DNA of 64,000 bases. Source: Prevotella sp. UBA3675. GTDB lineage: Bacteria; Bacteroidota; Bacteroidia; Bacteroidales; Bacteroidaceae. Positions 23,305 to 32,781 of the stretch are shown in pieces. The position numbers and the translations under genes were made by a program. How positions within the stretch are numbered: the stretch's first letter is position 1; each line of letters opens with the position of its first letter. Under the pieces are notes generated by a model. It saw nothing but the letters and a program-made list of their open reading frames with translations, ran no database searches and was not told the DNA's origin. The stretch is from contig DFJI01000040.1 of NCBI GenBank assembly GCA_002372235.1, forward strand, positions 1 to 64,000, written 5' to 3'.

Positions 23305-24567
23305 TTAATCAAGGAGCGCTTCTGCCATTGCGCGGCCCAGGGCCTCGCACTGGGCGATGGTGTCGTCGTTGAGTGCCTGCTTGATTTCTACGGGCTGGCC
23401 CACCTGCTCGAACTTCAGTTTCTCCTCGTTCCAGCGCGTGATTTCGCTCACGGCCTTCGAGGCCCAGCTGAACGAGCCGAACCAGCCGAAGAGACGACCC
23501 TTGATGTCCTTCTGCGACAGCTCGTCGAGCAGCACGTTCATCTCGTGGTAGAGCCCCGTGTTGTAGGTGGGAGCACCCACGATGAGACCGCGATAGCGGA
23601 ACAGGTCGCGAATGATGTAGGAGTGGTGCGTCTTCGACACGTTATACATCACGATGTTCTTCAGTCCGGCCTGGGCAGCAGCACGGGCAATGACCTCGGC
23701 AGCCCGCTCGGTGTTGCCGTACATGGTGCCGTAGCAGATGACCAGTCCCGGCTCGGCCTCGTAGCGCGACAGACGGTCGTAGATGCCAATGACGCGCTGC
23801 ACATGCTCGTGCCACACGGGACCGTGGGTGGAGCAGATGTAATCGACCTGCACACCGGCCAGCTTCTTCAGGGCCATCTGCACGGGCGTGCCGTACTTGC
23901 CCACGATGTTGGAGTAGTAGCGGGTCATCTCCAGCCAGAACTCGTCGCAGTTCATCTGCTCATCGACGAAGGCACCGTTGAGTGCGCCGAAGCAGCCGAA
24001 GGCGTCGCCGGAGAAGAGGATGGTGGCCCCCCCTACTGCCCCCGAGGGGGCTTCTATAGTTTTTGTACTTGGGGCTATTGTGTCCCCCTCGGGGGACGAA
24101 AGGGGGGCCGAGGCCAGCGTCATCATGGTCTCAGGCCAGTGTACCATCGGGGTGAGCACGAACTGCAGCTCGTGAGCGCCCAGTGAGAGCTTGTCGCCGT
24201 TCTTCACCTCGCACAGTCCGGTGGTGAGACGGTAGAAGCCGGCCATCATGTCGAACGTCTTCTTGTTGCCCACAATCTGGATGTTGGGATAGAACTGGCG
24301 GAGCAGGGCCAGCGAGCCGCTGTGGTCGGGCTCCATGTGGTTCACCACCACATAGTCGATGGGACGGTCGCCAATGACCTCGCGGATGTTCTCAAGGAAC
24401 GGCATGAAGAAGTCCACCTCGACCGTATCAATCAGACACACCTTCTCATCGTCAATGAGATAGGCATTATAGCTCACGCCGTTGGGCAGGGGCCACAGAC
24501 CTTCGAAGAGCGTCTTGTTGCGGTCGTTGACACCGACATAGAAAATTTTGTTTGTGATTTCTTTCAT
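23305..24567 (-). CDS. fprA: Flavodiiron protein (FprA-family A-type flavoprotein, with in-frame insertion)
   Basis: This 420-aa protein joins a metallo-beta-lactamase-like diiron domain (NHMEPDHSG, supplying HxExDH ligands; later HGPVWHEHV) to a flavodoxin domain (CYGTMYGNTERAAE FMN loop, VGAPTYNTG). Such enzymes reduce O2 to water or NO to N2O in anaerobes and protect against oxidative or nitrosative exposure. Residues 154-181 are a Pro/Ser/Gly-rich insertion between MVHWPETMMTL and the TILFSGDAFGCFGAL strand that carries a diiron ligand Asp. It is encoded by a palindromic repeat also present in tyrS. Catalytic residues are intact. Confidence 0.93.
   Translation of the reverse strand: MKEITNKIFYVGVNDRNKTLFEGLWPLPNGVSYNAYLIDDEKVCLIDTVEVDFFMPFLENIREVIGDRPIDYVVVNHMEPDHSGSLALLRQFYPNIQIVGNKKTFDMMAGFYRLTTGLCEVKNGDKLSLGAHELQFVLTPMVHWPETMMTLASAPLSSPEGDTIAPSTKTIEAPSGAVGGATILFSGDAFGCFGALNGAFVDEQMNCDEFWLEMTRYYSNIVGKYGTPVQMALKKLAGVQVDYICSTHGPVWHEHVQRVIGIYDRLSRYEAEPGLVICYGTMYGNTERAAEVIARAAAQAGLKNIVMYNVSKTHHSYIIRDLFRYRGLIVGAPTYNTGLYHEMNVLLDELSQKDIKGRLFGWFGSFSWASKAVSEITRWNEEKLKFEQVGQPVEIKQALNDDTIAQCEALGRAMAEALLD
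24025..24108 (-). repeat. Double-palindrome element inserted in frame in fprA (same family as tyrS element)
   Basis: Terminal GGCCCCCC and GGGGGGCC enclose GCCCCCGAGGGGGC and TCCCCCTCGGGGGA palindromes with an AT-richer spacer. The 84 bp encode APLSSPEGDTI then EAPSGAVGGA in the gene frame. In gene sense it aligns with the tyrS element at 31661-31738, including the 17 identical bases GAAGCCCCCTCGGGGGC. Confidence 0.9.
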
Positions 24568-24596
24568 ATCTTAATTGCTTTATAAGTAACTTTTAT

Positions 24597-25526
24597 TTAC
24601 TGAAGGCTTCTCCCGAATTCTTGCGAGATGTAGTTGTCTAAGCTCTGGCACACGTTGGCGGAGAAGCGCATGCCGTAGTCGATGAGGCTGTCCCACTGCG
24701 CCTCTGTGAGTCCGCGCTCTATGTTCTCACGGGTGATGCCCTCCTTGAGCAGTCCGAAGACAAAGCCGGCGTTGAAGTTGTCGCCAGCCCCGATGGTGCT
24801 CACCACCTCGCCTTCCACACGAATGGGATATTGCTTGGCAAAGCCCTGCTCGGCCCTCACCTCGATGGGCTGTGAGCCCCGGGTGTAGATGAACTTCTTG
24901 GTGTAGAACGATATTTCGGAGCGATAGACCGAGTCGGCATCTTTCTTGCGATACATGATCTCGAAGTCCTCGTCGCTGCCGCGCACGATGTCGGACAGTT
25001 CCAGGTTCTCAATGATGTTGGGGGTGACGCGCAGCAGGTCGTTCTTGTGGCTGGCGCGATAGTTCAGGTCGTAGTAGAGAATGGCTCCGTGCTTGTGGGC
25101 ATAGTCGAGAAATCCGGCCACCTGCGGGCGTACTACGGGGTTGATGGCAAAAAAAGAGCCGAAGATCACCACATCGTCGGGGTTCACTTCGGGATACACA
25201 AAATCGAGCTGATCATGGGGATGATCTTTGTAGAACAGGTATTCAGCGTTGTTCTGCTCGTCGAGGAAAGCCAGCGAGAGGGGCGACTTGGAGTCGGGAA
25301 ACACGCACACGCCGCTGTTATCTACACCATTGTCGCGCAGGAAGCGCTTCACCCATTTGCCCACACGGTCGTTGCCGGTCTCACTGATAAAATAAGCGGG
25401 CACACCAGCGCGCCCCAGCGATATGATGGCATTGAATGCCGAGCCGCCCGGAACGGCTTGGAGCGGCTGTTCGCCCTTGAAAATAATGTCGAGCACAGTC
25501 TCGCCAATACCTATTACACGTCTCAT
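24597..25526 (-). CDS. PfkB-family carbohydrate kinase (fructokinase/ribokinase-like)
   Basis: This 309-aa protein has GGSAFNAIISLGRAG near the N-terminus and the PfkB signature 2, STIGAGDNFNAGFVFG (about residues 247-262), with the catalytic Asp in GAGD. It phosphorylates a sugar or nucleoside. The exact substrate (fructose, 2-keto-3-deoxygluconate or other) cannot be told from motifs. ATG 25526 (MRRVIGIGETVLD) is used because the -7 box at 25557-25564 falls inside the longer frame that starts at 25595. Confidence 0.85.
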   Translation of the reverse strand: MRRVIGIGETVLDIIFKGEQPLQAVPGGSAFNAIISLGRAGVPAYFISETGNDRVGKWVKRFLRDNGVDNSGVCVFPDSKSPLSLAFLDEQNNAEYLFYKDHPHDQLDFVYPEVNPDDVVIFGSFFAINPVVRPQVAGFLDYAHKHGAILYYDLNYRASHKNDLLRVTPNIIENLELSDIVRGSDEDFEIMYRKKDADSVYRSEISFYTKKFIYTRGSQPIEVRAEQGFAKQYPIRVEGEVVSTIGAGDNFNAGFVFGLLKEGITRENIERGLTEAQWDSLIDYGMRFSANVCQSLDNYISQEFGRSLQ

Positions 25527-25556
25527 TATCAATCGTATTGATTCGTTTTTCGGTTG

Positions 25557-25564
25557 CAAAGGTA
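25557..25564 (-). promoter_or_regulatory. -7 box for the PfkB kinase
   Basis: TACCTTTG followed by GCAA on the minus strand, 31 bases before the ATG. Confidence 0.6.
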
Positions 25565-25640
25565 CAATGAACCGAGCGAAAATGCAAGCCTGCAATGCGT
25601 TAATCTATTAAAAAATAGTGTCACTTCGCATTTTTTTCCT

Positions 25641-25648
25641 TATTTTTG
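25641..25648 (+). promoter_or_regulatory. -7 box for the GH43 operon
   Basis: TATTTTTG followed by GC, about 90 bases upstream of the GH43 start and in opposite direction to the PfkB gene promoter. Confidence 0.5.
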
Positions 25649-25736
25649 CAAATTGAACTTAACAGATTACGCAACTATTGTCTGAACTACAGCAACTTCC
25701 GAGAAGAAAACATATAAAAATACACATAACAAAACG

Positions 25737-28559
25737 ATGAAGAAACTATTTACATTGCTACTGGCCTCGCTACCCTTCATGGGTGCCACTGCTCAGGAGA
25801 TTGAAATCACCTCGGCACAGGCCAAACAAATGATTAAGAACACATCGAAGGCTGGAACGAGCGTTCACGACCCTTCAGTGGTCTATGAACCCGCGTCGGG
25901 CCGCTACTACATCTTGGGCACCATGCGCGGAACGGCCTGGACCACCGACTTCCAGAACTGGACGAACGAGGGCCTGACGTGGCGCACCACCACCAAGAGC
26001 AGCGCCACCACCTCAGAGGCATTCGTCACGCCTGCCGTGACCACCGTCAGCAAGGGCGGACAGGAGGTGAGCATGCCGGCCTTCAACGCGATGAACTGGT
26101 CGGGCCGCAACGATGCCGACTGGGGCATAGACGGCAACATGTGGGCTCCCGACATCATCTGGAACCCCACGATGCAGAAGTGGTGCATGTATCAGAGCAT
26201 CAACGGCAAGGGCTGGCACTCCAGCATCGTACTGCTCACCAGCGACAACATCACCGGCCCCTACCTGTATCAGGGACCCGTGGTCATCACCGGCTTCGAC
26301 AACGGCTCGCACAGCTACAAGGAGACCGACCTGAGTGTGGCCCTCGGCTCGCTCTCGGCCATGCCCTCGCGCTACAGCGGCACATGGACCCACACCTCGA
26401 AGCCCAGCTGGCCACATGCCATCGACCCCTGCGTGTTCTACGATGCCGACGGCAAGCTGTGGATGGTCTATGGCTCGTGGAGCGGCGGACTGTGGATGCT
26501 GGAGCTGAACGAGCAGAACGGACTGCGCGACTACGACGTGACCTACGCCACGAGCACCAACAGCGACCCCTACTTCGGCACCCGTGTGGGCGGCGGCTAC
26601 TATGTGTCGGGCGAGGGTGCCTACATCGACCGCATAGGCCAGTACTACTATCTCTTCGTGAGCTACGGCGGCTATGCCCCCGACGGCGGCTATGAGATGC
26701 GCGTGTTCCGCAGCAGCAAGCCCAACGGCCCCTACAAGGACATTGCAGGGCGCTCAGCCGTGTATGACAGCTACGTGAAAAACTACGGTGCCGGAACCGA
26801 CAACCGTGGCGTGAAAATCATGGGTGCTTACAACAACTGGGGCTTCATGACCACGGGCGAGACCGCACAGGGTCACAACAGCTTCATGACCACCAAGGAC
26901 GACCAGACCATGCTCGTCTATCACACCAAGTTCAACGACGGTCATCCCGATCTCGGCTTCCATGCCGTGCGTGTACACCAGATGTTCCTGAACAAGAACG
27001 GATGGTTGGTGGCTGCTCCCTTCGCCTACAACGGCGAGACCACGACCAATGCCGACATAGCTGGCAAGCAGCTCGTGGCAAAGGCCGACGTGGCTGGCAC
27101 ATACCAGCTGCTCATGCACAAGTATAAGATGGACTATGCCCACATGGAGGAGGTGACTCCCGTAGAGATAGAACTGACCGAGGACGGAAAGGTGACGGGC
27201 GCCTACACCGGCACCTGGAGCGTGACCGAGGGCACCAGCTATATTGCCATCAAACTGGGCTCCTACACCTACAACGGCGTGATTGTGGAACAGCAGATGG
27301 ACGACCGCACCATCAAGGCCGTCACCTTCTCAGCCGTTGCCACCAATGGCGTGAACGTGTGGGGCTATAAGTATCGGGCCGACTACGCACTGGCTTGGCA
27401 GCTGAACTATCAGAAGATGCCCGTGAAGGCTGCTCAGGTAGTGAAGAAGAATGTTGACCTCTATGGAATGAGACTCGTGGCCGACGATGTGGAGCTGCAG
27501 TGGTCCAGCAGCGCACCTGAGGTCATCAGCAACGAGGGCAAGTACTACCCCATCGGACTGGAAGCCAACACCGACGTGAACCTGACCGCACGTCTCACCT
27601 GCGGCAACTACTTCTGGCAGCAGAGCTTCACCGTGAAGGTTCAGTCGGAGACCAATGCCAAACCCATTGTGGATACATGGACCAACGACATCGTGGCACA
27701 CTACGACTTCGACGACGCATCGGCTCTCACCAACCGTAAGGACAACTCGCAGACGGCACAGCTGCTGCGCAAGAGCACAACCGCTCTGCCCAAGATAGAA
27801 GACACCGAGGCTCTGCGCAACGGTAGCGTGGTTCACCTCAATTTCGGTGCCAACGGCCAGGAGAGCTATGTGGCCATTCCCAACCCCCTGAAGGGAAAGG
27901 AACTGACCAACGGCGCTACCATCTCATTCTTCGTGAAGCGCACCGACAACAACGTGTGGTATACCCTCTTCGGCTGCACCAATGGAACGGCCAAGCTGTT
28001 CTTCACAGGCAACCTCTATGCAGGATTCAACGATGGCACCAACTGGTTGGACATCAACAACCCCAATACCGTGATTTTCAATGACCTGGGCATCGGACAG
28101 TGGCATCATGTGGTGATCACCTTCTCGCGCAGCAAGAGCGCCGGAGTCACCATCTACATAGACGGTGCAAGCGCTCACAGCGACACGTACAACGGATCGC
28201 TCAACGGTACGGATGTCACGGCGAAAGGCGGCTTCAACTACGATCTCATCGTCAACCATCTGGCAGCCTGCGACCAGCTGTTCTTAGGCAATGGCTCGTT
28301 CTGGGGCTCGGCTGATGCCCGTTTCGACGACTTCATCGTCTATGACCGTGCCATCTCGCTGCTCGAGATGATGTCGCTCAACCAGATGATGGACCGTGCC
28401 GATAAGGACTATGTCACCGACGGCATCGACGAACTGACGGCAGCACAACCCGGCGAGCAGCCGAACGACAGCGTGGTCTATGACCTCTCAGGCCGTCGGG
28501 TGCAGGTGCTCAAGCCCGGACTCTACATCAAGAACGGCAAGAAATTCTTTGTAAAGTAA
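25737..28559 (+). CDS. Secreted GH43 arabinanase (endo-1,5-alpha-L-arabinosidase type) with LamG-like module
   Basis: This 940-aa protein has a signal peptide (MKKLFTLLLASLPFMGATAQ). The five-bladed GH43 propeller spans about residues 40-430: VHDPSVVYE gives the base Asp, HAIDPCVFYD the modulator Asp and VSGEGAYI the acid Glu. NMWAPDIIWN and VYGSWSGGLWML are typical of arabinanases. An arabinanase C-terminal-like domain (about 440-545), an Ig-like strand region, a LamG/concanavalin-like domain (about 655-880) and the sorting-like tail VYDLSGRRV to KKFFVK follow. It probably cleaves arabinan side chains of pectin outside the cell. It heads a three-gene cluster. Confidence 0.88.
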   Translation: MKKLFTLLLASLPFMGATAQEIEITSAQAKQMIKNTSKAGTSVHDPSVVYEPASGRYYILGTMRGTAWTTDFQNWTNEGLTWRTTTKSSATTSEAFVTPAVTTVSKGGQEVSMPAFNAMNWSGRNDADWGIDGNMWAPDIIWNPTMQKWCMYQSINGKGWHSSIVLLTSDNITGPYLYQGPVVITGFDNGSHSYKETDLSVALGSLSAMPSRYSGTWTHTSKPSWPHAIDPCVFYDADGKLWMVYGSWSGGLWMLELNEQNGLRDYDVTYATSTNSDPYFGTRVGGGYYVSGEGAYIDRIGQYYYLFVSYGGYAPDGGYEMRVFRSSKPNGPYKDIAGRSAVYDSYVKNYGAGTDNRGVKIMGAYNNWGFMTTGETAQGHNSFMTTKDDQTMLVYHTKFNDGHPDLGFHAVRVHQMFLNKNGWLVAAPFAYNGETTTNADIAGKQLVAKADVAGTYQLLMHKYKMDYAHMEEVTPVEIELTEDGKVTGAYTGTWSVTEGTSYIAIKLGSYTYNGVIVEQQMDDRTIKAVTFSAVATNGVNVWGYKYRADYALAWQLNYQKMPVKAAQVVKKNVDLYGMRLVADDVELQWSSSAPEVISNEGKYYPIGLEANTDVNLTARLTCGNYFWQQSFTVKVQSETNAKPIVDTWTNDIVAHYDFDDASALTNRKDNSQTAQLLRKSTTALPKIEDTEALRNGSVVHLNFGANGQESYVAIPNPLKGKELTNGATISFFVKRTDNNVWYTLFGCTNGTAKLFFTGNLYAGFNDGTNWLDINNPNTVIFNDLGIGQWHHVVITFSRSKSAGVTIYIDGASAHSDTYNGSLNGTDVTAKGGFNYDLIVNHLAACDQLFLGNGSFWGSADARFDDFIVYDRAISLLEMMSLNQMMDRADKDYVTDGIDELTAAQPGEQPNDSVVYDLSGRRVQVLKPGLYIKNGKKFFVK

Positions 28560-28597
28560 CTCCCGAACTCCAGTAAGACAAAGAAAATTGAACTAAA

Positions 28598-29662
28598 ATG
28601 AAGAAACTATTCATCGCCTCTCTCCTCATCGCAACGTCGGTCTGTGCCTCGGCTCAGAGCGAGCGTGCGACGAGGTTGCAGAACGCACGCAACCTGGTGG
28701 TGACCACCACCGACGGCGAGGTGAGCTATCATGCCACGAGCACGGCGCAGAGCATCATGATGCGCAAGCAGGGCAATACGCTCACGCTCGACGGGCAGAC
28801 ACTACCCATGAGCGACATTCAGAAAATGCGACTGGTAGTGCCGCAGAAGTTTGCCCTCAGTGAGGACAGCACCACGTTCACTCCCTACGCCGTGGATCAC
28901 GGACTGCTGGCTCTGCGCTACGGTTTCCAGCTGAACAAGTGGAACCCGTTGACACTGCCCGTCAGCATGTCGGGTCGCCAGGTGCTCGATGCCTTCGGCG
29001 AAGGCACGCTGCTGGCATGCTACAGCGGAGCATCGGAGAGCGAGTGGGCGCAGATTGACTTTGAACTCATCGACCTGAACACCGACGAAGTGGTGGTGAA
29101 CAGCGGCGCACACTACATCGTGAAGCCCACGCGAGAGCCCGACATTCCCAAGGGCCGCAAGACCACGCTGCCCTATGGCAGTGCGCAGGTCAGCGGACCG
29201 GCCTATATTATATATAATGTGTCGATGCTGGGCGCGAAGGCTGCTCCCGACAATCAGTCGCTCAGCTCTGCCGAGCGAAATGTGCGCATGCGTGCCTCAG
29301 GCACTTACACGAAGAAAGACGGTGCGCATCGGCTGTACTACGTCAATCGCCCCTTCTACTGCATGGACGATAACGGCCACTTCTATGAGTCAACCGACTC
29401 GGTGGAGGTGAAAGCCTTCCGTAACTGGGTGGTGTTTGTGGGCAACACCAATAACCTGCCCATGCGCTTCTATATCAACGGCATTGACGAGGACCTCACG
29501 CTGACGGGCATCCAGCATGCAACCGTCAGGGACGAGGATGCTGTGGCCGACGAGAGCGTCTATGACCTCAGCGGTCGCCGACTGGGCACCCCACAGATGC
29601 TCAACGGGCGGCTGTCGCGCGGCATCTATATTGTGAACGGTAAAAAGATGATAGTAAGATGA
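28598..29662 (+). CDS. Secreted protein of unknown function with sorting-like C-terminus
   Basis: This 354-aa protein has a signal peptide (MKKLFIASLLIATSVCASAQ), a beta-rich body and the tail YDLSGRRLGTP, ending GIYIVNGKKMIVR. An early segment (LDGQTLPMSDIQKMRLV) resembles leader regions of other Bacteroidales surface proteins. No enzyme motif was recognised. It starts 38 bases after the GH43 gene and overlaps the next gene by 4 bases (ATGA), so it belongs to the same operon and probably the same arabinan/pectin response. Confidence 0.7.
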   Translation: MKKLFIASLLIATSVCASAQSERATRLQNARNLVVTTTDGEVSYHATSTAQSIMMRKQGNTLTLDGQTLPMSDIQKMRLVVPQKFALSEDSTTFTPYAVDHGLLALRYGFQLNKWNPLTLPVSMSGRQVLDAFGEGTLLACYSGASESEWAQIDFELIDLNTDEVVVNSGAHYIVKPTREPDIPKGRKTTLPYGSAQVSGPAYIIYNVSMLGAKAAPDNQSLSSAERNVRMRASGTYTKKDGAHRLYYVNRPFYCMDDNGHFYESTDSVEVKAFRNWVVFVGNTNNLPMRFYINGIDEDLTLTGIQHATVRDEDAVADESVYDLSGRRLGTPQMLNGRLSRGIYIVNGKKMIVR

Positions 29663-31233
29663 AAAAGATGATATTCTCCCTGTTGCTCCTGACCCAGACA
29701 TGCATCCTTCAGGCTCAGGACACACTATGGGTGCGCTATGATAACCGCTTTCAGGCCAATGCTGCCCTGCGCATTGCCGAGGCCGACTCCATAGAGGTGA
29801 AGACCTCGCAGGTGGCCGTGTATAGCCCTGCCGGAAAGAAGGTACTCAACATGACTGCCGGCAAGGCCGACATGCTGTTTGAGAATCCAGGGCGCTATCT
29901 GCTGAAGCCCAATACTTACAGCGGCACCAACTATGAGAATGCCAATGCCACTTCGGGCTATAACTTCGCCCACTCCCTGGAGAGCGAGCACTTTGCCGTG
30001 TTCTGGGACGTGCGCTATGGCAGCAATCCCAAATACATCAAGTTCCCCTCGCGCGGAGAGATAGCCAATGCCTACGACGTGCTCGACGTGGCCGAGAAGT
30101 GCTGGGACTGCTACGTGAACGACCTGGGCTTCATCGTGCCGGGCGCATCGACCACCGACAAGTATAAGGTGCAGCTCTACATTCCCTATCAGGCCGAGTG
30201 GCGGGCCGATGCCTCCGGCACCGACGGACAGGAGGCCAACGGCACTTGGAGCCAGACGGGACTGGGCCACTTCAACCCCTGGGCGGCCACCGCACGTGGC
30301 GGCCACACCATCGCTCACGAGGTGGGACACACGTTCCAGTACCTCGTATCAGCCGACTTAGGCTCCGATGCTGCCGGACACTACGACCGGGGATGGCGCT
30401 GGGGATGGGGCGGCGGCAACGACAACGGATGGTGGGAGAGCTGTGCCGACTGGCAAGCCTACCAGATATTCCCCGACAGGCAGTTCACCGACGGCGAGTA
30501 TTTCGAACAGCACCTCGCTTCGCACCATCTGAACATGCTGCACGAAGATTGGCGCTATGCCTGCTGCTACATTCACGACTGGTGGGCCATGAAGCACGGA
30601 CGCAGTTTCATAGGCCGCATGTGGCGCGAGACACAGCGCTACGAGGACCCCATACAGACCTATATCCGCATGAACGGCATGACGCAGCAGCAGTTCAACG
30701 ATGAGCTCATGGAGGGCTACATGCGCATGGCCACATGGGACATCGACGGCGTGCGCGAGCGGGCCGCCCACCGCATAGGTCAGCACGTGAACCGCCTGAA
30801 GCTCGTCAATAGCGCGACAAAGACCTATCAGCCTGACTCGGCCCACTGCATACAGAACTACGGCTATCACATCACCAACATGAAGCGAGTGGAAGCCGGA
30901 ACAGTGGTCAAGGCCACGTTTAAGGGACTGACCGATGCCGAGGGCTACCGCTATGTCTATCCTGAACGTGCTGGATGGCGCTATGCCTTCGTGGCACTGA
31001 TGAACGACAATACACGCGTCTATGGTGAGGTGAAGGCCGACAAGGAAGGCACGGCTGAGCTCACCATCCCCTCGGGTCACGGTGCTTGCAAGAACCTCTT
31101 CTTCGTGGTGATGGGAGCACCCACGCAGCACTGGAGCCATCCCTGGACCAGTGGCAAGCCCTCGACCGACTGGGCGCAGAACAACGAGCAGTGGCCCTAT
31201 CAGGTGACGTTCGAGAACACCAACCCCATTTAG
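29659..31233 (+). CDS. Secreted zincin-like protein (DUF6055-type)
   Basis: This 524-aa protein has a signal peptide (MKKMIFSLLLLTQTCILQAQ). A metalloprotease-like HEVGHTFQ motif (about residues 219-226) is followed by the WWESCADWQ segment, whose Glu could be a third zinc ligand. SEHFAVFWDVRYG and FNPWAATARGGHTIA match my recollection of the DUF6055 group. Activity is unproven; it may be a peptidase or a binding protein that keeps a zincin fold. Unlike its neighbours it lacks the YDLSGR tail. It is translationally coupled to the preceding gene by an ATGA overlap. Confidence 0.7.
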   Translation: MKKMIFSLLLLTQTCILQAQDTLWVRYDNRFQANAALRIAEADSIEVKTSQVAVYSPAGKKVLNMTAGKADMLFENPGRYLLKPNTYSGTNYENANATSGYNFAHSLESEHFAVFWDVRYGSNPKYIKFPSRGEIANAYDVLDVAEKCWDCYVNDLGFIVPGASTTDKYKVQLYIPYQAEWRADASGTDGQEANGTWSQTGLGHFNPWAATARGGHTIAHEVGHTFQYLVSADLGSDAAGHYDRGWRWGWGGGNDNGWWESCADWQAYQIFPDRQFTDGEYFEQHLASHHLNMLHEDWRYACCYIHDWWAMKHGRSFIGRMWRETQRYEDPIQTYIRMNGMTQQQFNDELMEGYMRMATWDIDGVRERAAHRIGQHVNRLKLVNSATKTYQPDSAHCIQNYGYHITNMKRVEAGTVVKATFKGLTDAEGYRYVYPERAGWRYAFVALMNDNTRVYGEVKADKEGTAELTIPSGHGACKNLFFVVMGAPTQHWSHPWTSGKPSTDWAQNNEQWPYQVTFENTNPI

Positions 31234-31321
31234 CGATTTCTCTATCGCTGCCCGTCAGCAAAGCACGGGCCGACAAGAAGAAATTATAGTAAACAAAACT
31301 CAATATAGAAAAAAGAAAAGA

Positions 31322-32692
31322 ATGAGAAAGAACTTTGTTGAAGAACTCCGCTGGCGCGGAATGCTGGCACAAATCATGCCAGGCACGGAAGAACTCCTGC
31401 AGAAAGAAATGGTGACGGCCTATCTGGGAACCGACCCCACAGCCGACTCACTGCACATAGGTCACCTTTGCGGCATCATGATGCTGCGACATCTGCAGCG
31501 CTGCGGACATAAGCCCATCATCCTCGTGGGTGGAGCTACGGGCATGATTGGCGACCCCTCGGGCAAGAGCCAGGAGCGCAACCTGCTCAACGACGAGACA
31601 CTGCGCCACAACCAGGAGTGCATCAAGGCACAGGTGGCGAAATTTTTGGATTTCGGGCCGGACCCCCTTTCAGCCCCCGAGGGGGCTACTATAGGTAGTA
31701 AGACTAAAGAAGCCCCCTCGGGGGCCGTAGAGGGGGCCACTCCCTATGCCGAGATGGTGAACAACTACGACTGGATGAAGGACTTCACCTTCCTCGACTT
31801 TGCACGCGAGGTGGGCAAGCACATCACCGTGAACTATATGATGGCCAAGGAGAGCGTGCAGCAGAGACTGAACGGCACGGCCCGCGACGGACTGTCGTTC
31901 ACCGAGTTCACCTATCAGCTGCTCCAGGGCTACGACTTCCTCTACCTCTATCAGCACAAGGGCGTCAAGCTGCAGTTGGGCGGCAACGACCAGTGGGGCA
32001 ACATGACCACCGGCACCGAGCTCATACGCCGCACCTTGGGCAACGACGTGGAGACCTTTGCACTCACCTGTCCGCTCATCACCAAGAGCGACGGCAAGAA
32101 GTTCGGCAAGACCGAGAGCGGCAACATCTGGCTCGACCCGAAGCGCACCACGCCTTACCGCTTCTATCAGTTCTGGCTGAACGTGAGCGACGACGATGCC
32201 GAGCGCTACATCAAGATATTCACTTCACTCGACAAGCCCACTATCGATGCCCTCATTGAGGAGCACAAGCAGGATCCGGGCCGTCGTGTGCTGCAGAAGC
32301 GGCTGGCCGAGGAGGTGACCGTGATGGTGCACTCGCGCGAAGCCCTCGACATGGCCATCGAAGCCTCGAACATCCTCTTCGGCAAGGCCACGAAGGAGGC
32401 GCTGGAGAAGCTGGACGAGCAGACCTTCCTCGACGTGTTCGACGGTGTGGAGAAGTTCGAGATTTCGCGCGACCAGCTGGGCCAGCCTGCCATTGAGCTC
32501 TTCACCACCGTGGCACCCGTGTTCCCTTCCAAGGGCGAGATGCGCAAGATGGTGCAGGGCGGCGGCGTGAGCCTGAACAAGGAGAAGTTGACCGACCAGA
32601 ACCGTCCTGTCACCGCCGATGACCTGATTGACGGCAAGTATCTGCTGGCTCAGAAGGGCAAGAAGAACTACTACCTCATCACGGTGAAGTAG
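31322..32692 (+). CDS. tyrS: Tyrosyl-tRNA synthetase (with in-frame insertion)
   Basis: This 456-aa class I synthetase has the HIGH-like HIGHLCGIMMLRHLQ, the KMSKS-like KKFGKTES (here KFGKT) and an S4-type C-terminal domain (GGGVSLNKEKLTD onward). It charges tRNA-Tyr. Residues 114-139 (DPLSAPEGATI, then EAPSGAVEGA) are encoded by a palindromic repeat and sit between AKFLDFGP and PYAEMVNNYDW, a surface stretch where relatives have only a few residues. In many Bacteroidales tyrS follows yidD; here it is about 16 kb away. Confidence 0.95.
   Translation: MRKNFVEELRWRGMLAQIMPGTEELLQKEMVTAYLGTDPTADSLHIGHLCGIMMLRHLQRCGHKPIILVGGATGMIGDPSGKSQERNLLNDETLRHNQECIKAQVAKFLDFGPDPLSAPEGATIGSKTKEAPSGAVEGATPYAEMVNNYDWMKDFTFLDFAREVGKHITVNYMMAKESVQQRLNGTARDGLSFTEFTYQLLQGYDFLYLYQHKGVKLQLGGNDQWGNMTTGTELIRRTLGNDVETFALTCPLITKSDGKKFGKTESGNIWLDPKRTTPYRFYQFWLNVSDDDAERYIKIFTSLDKPTIDALIEEHKQDPGRRVLQKRLAEEVTVMVHSREALDMAIEASNILFGKATKEALEKLDEQTFLDVFDGVEKFEISRDQLGQPAIELFTTVAPVFPSKGEMRKMVQGGGVSLNKEKLTDQNRPVTADDLIDGKYLLAQKGKKNYYLITVK
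31661..31738 (+). repeat. Double-palindrome element inserted in frame in tyrS (same family as fprA element)
   Basis: The 78 bp (26 codons) hold GCCCCCGAGGGGGC and GCCCCCTCGGGGGC palindromes with a spacer of about 25 bases. Relative to fprA, the element has the same gene-sense orientation, encodes the same peptide core and differs by exactly two codons in the spacer. Confidence 0.9.
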
Positions 32693-32731
32693 TAAGGCTG
32701 TTTTTTCCTTATTTAAGTCATTAAGCAACGG

Positions 32732-32768
32732 AATCTGCAAAGAAAACGACGGGTTTTCTTTGCAGATT
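32732..32768 (+). terminator. Hairpin terminator after tyrS
   Basis: AATCTGCAAAGAAAAC pairs perfectly (16 bp) with GTTTTCTTTGCAGATT around a 5-base loop, followed by ATTATTTTA. Confidence 0.7.
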
Positions 32769-32781
32769 ATTATTTTATATA

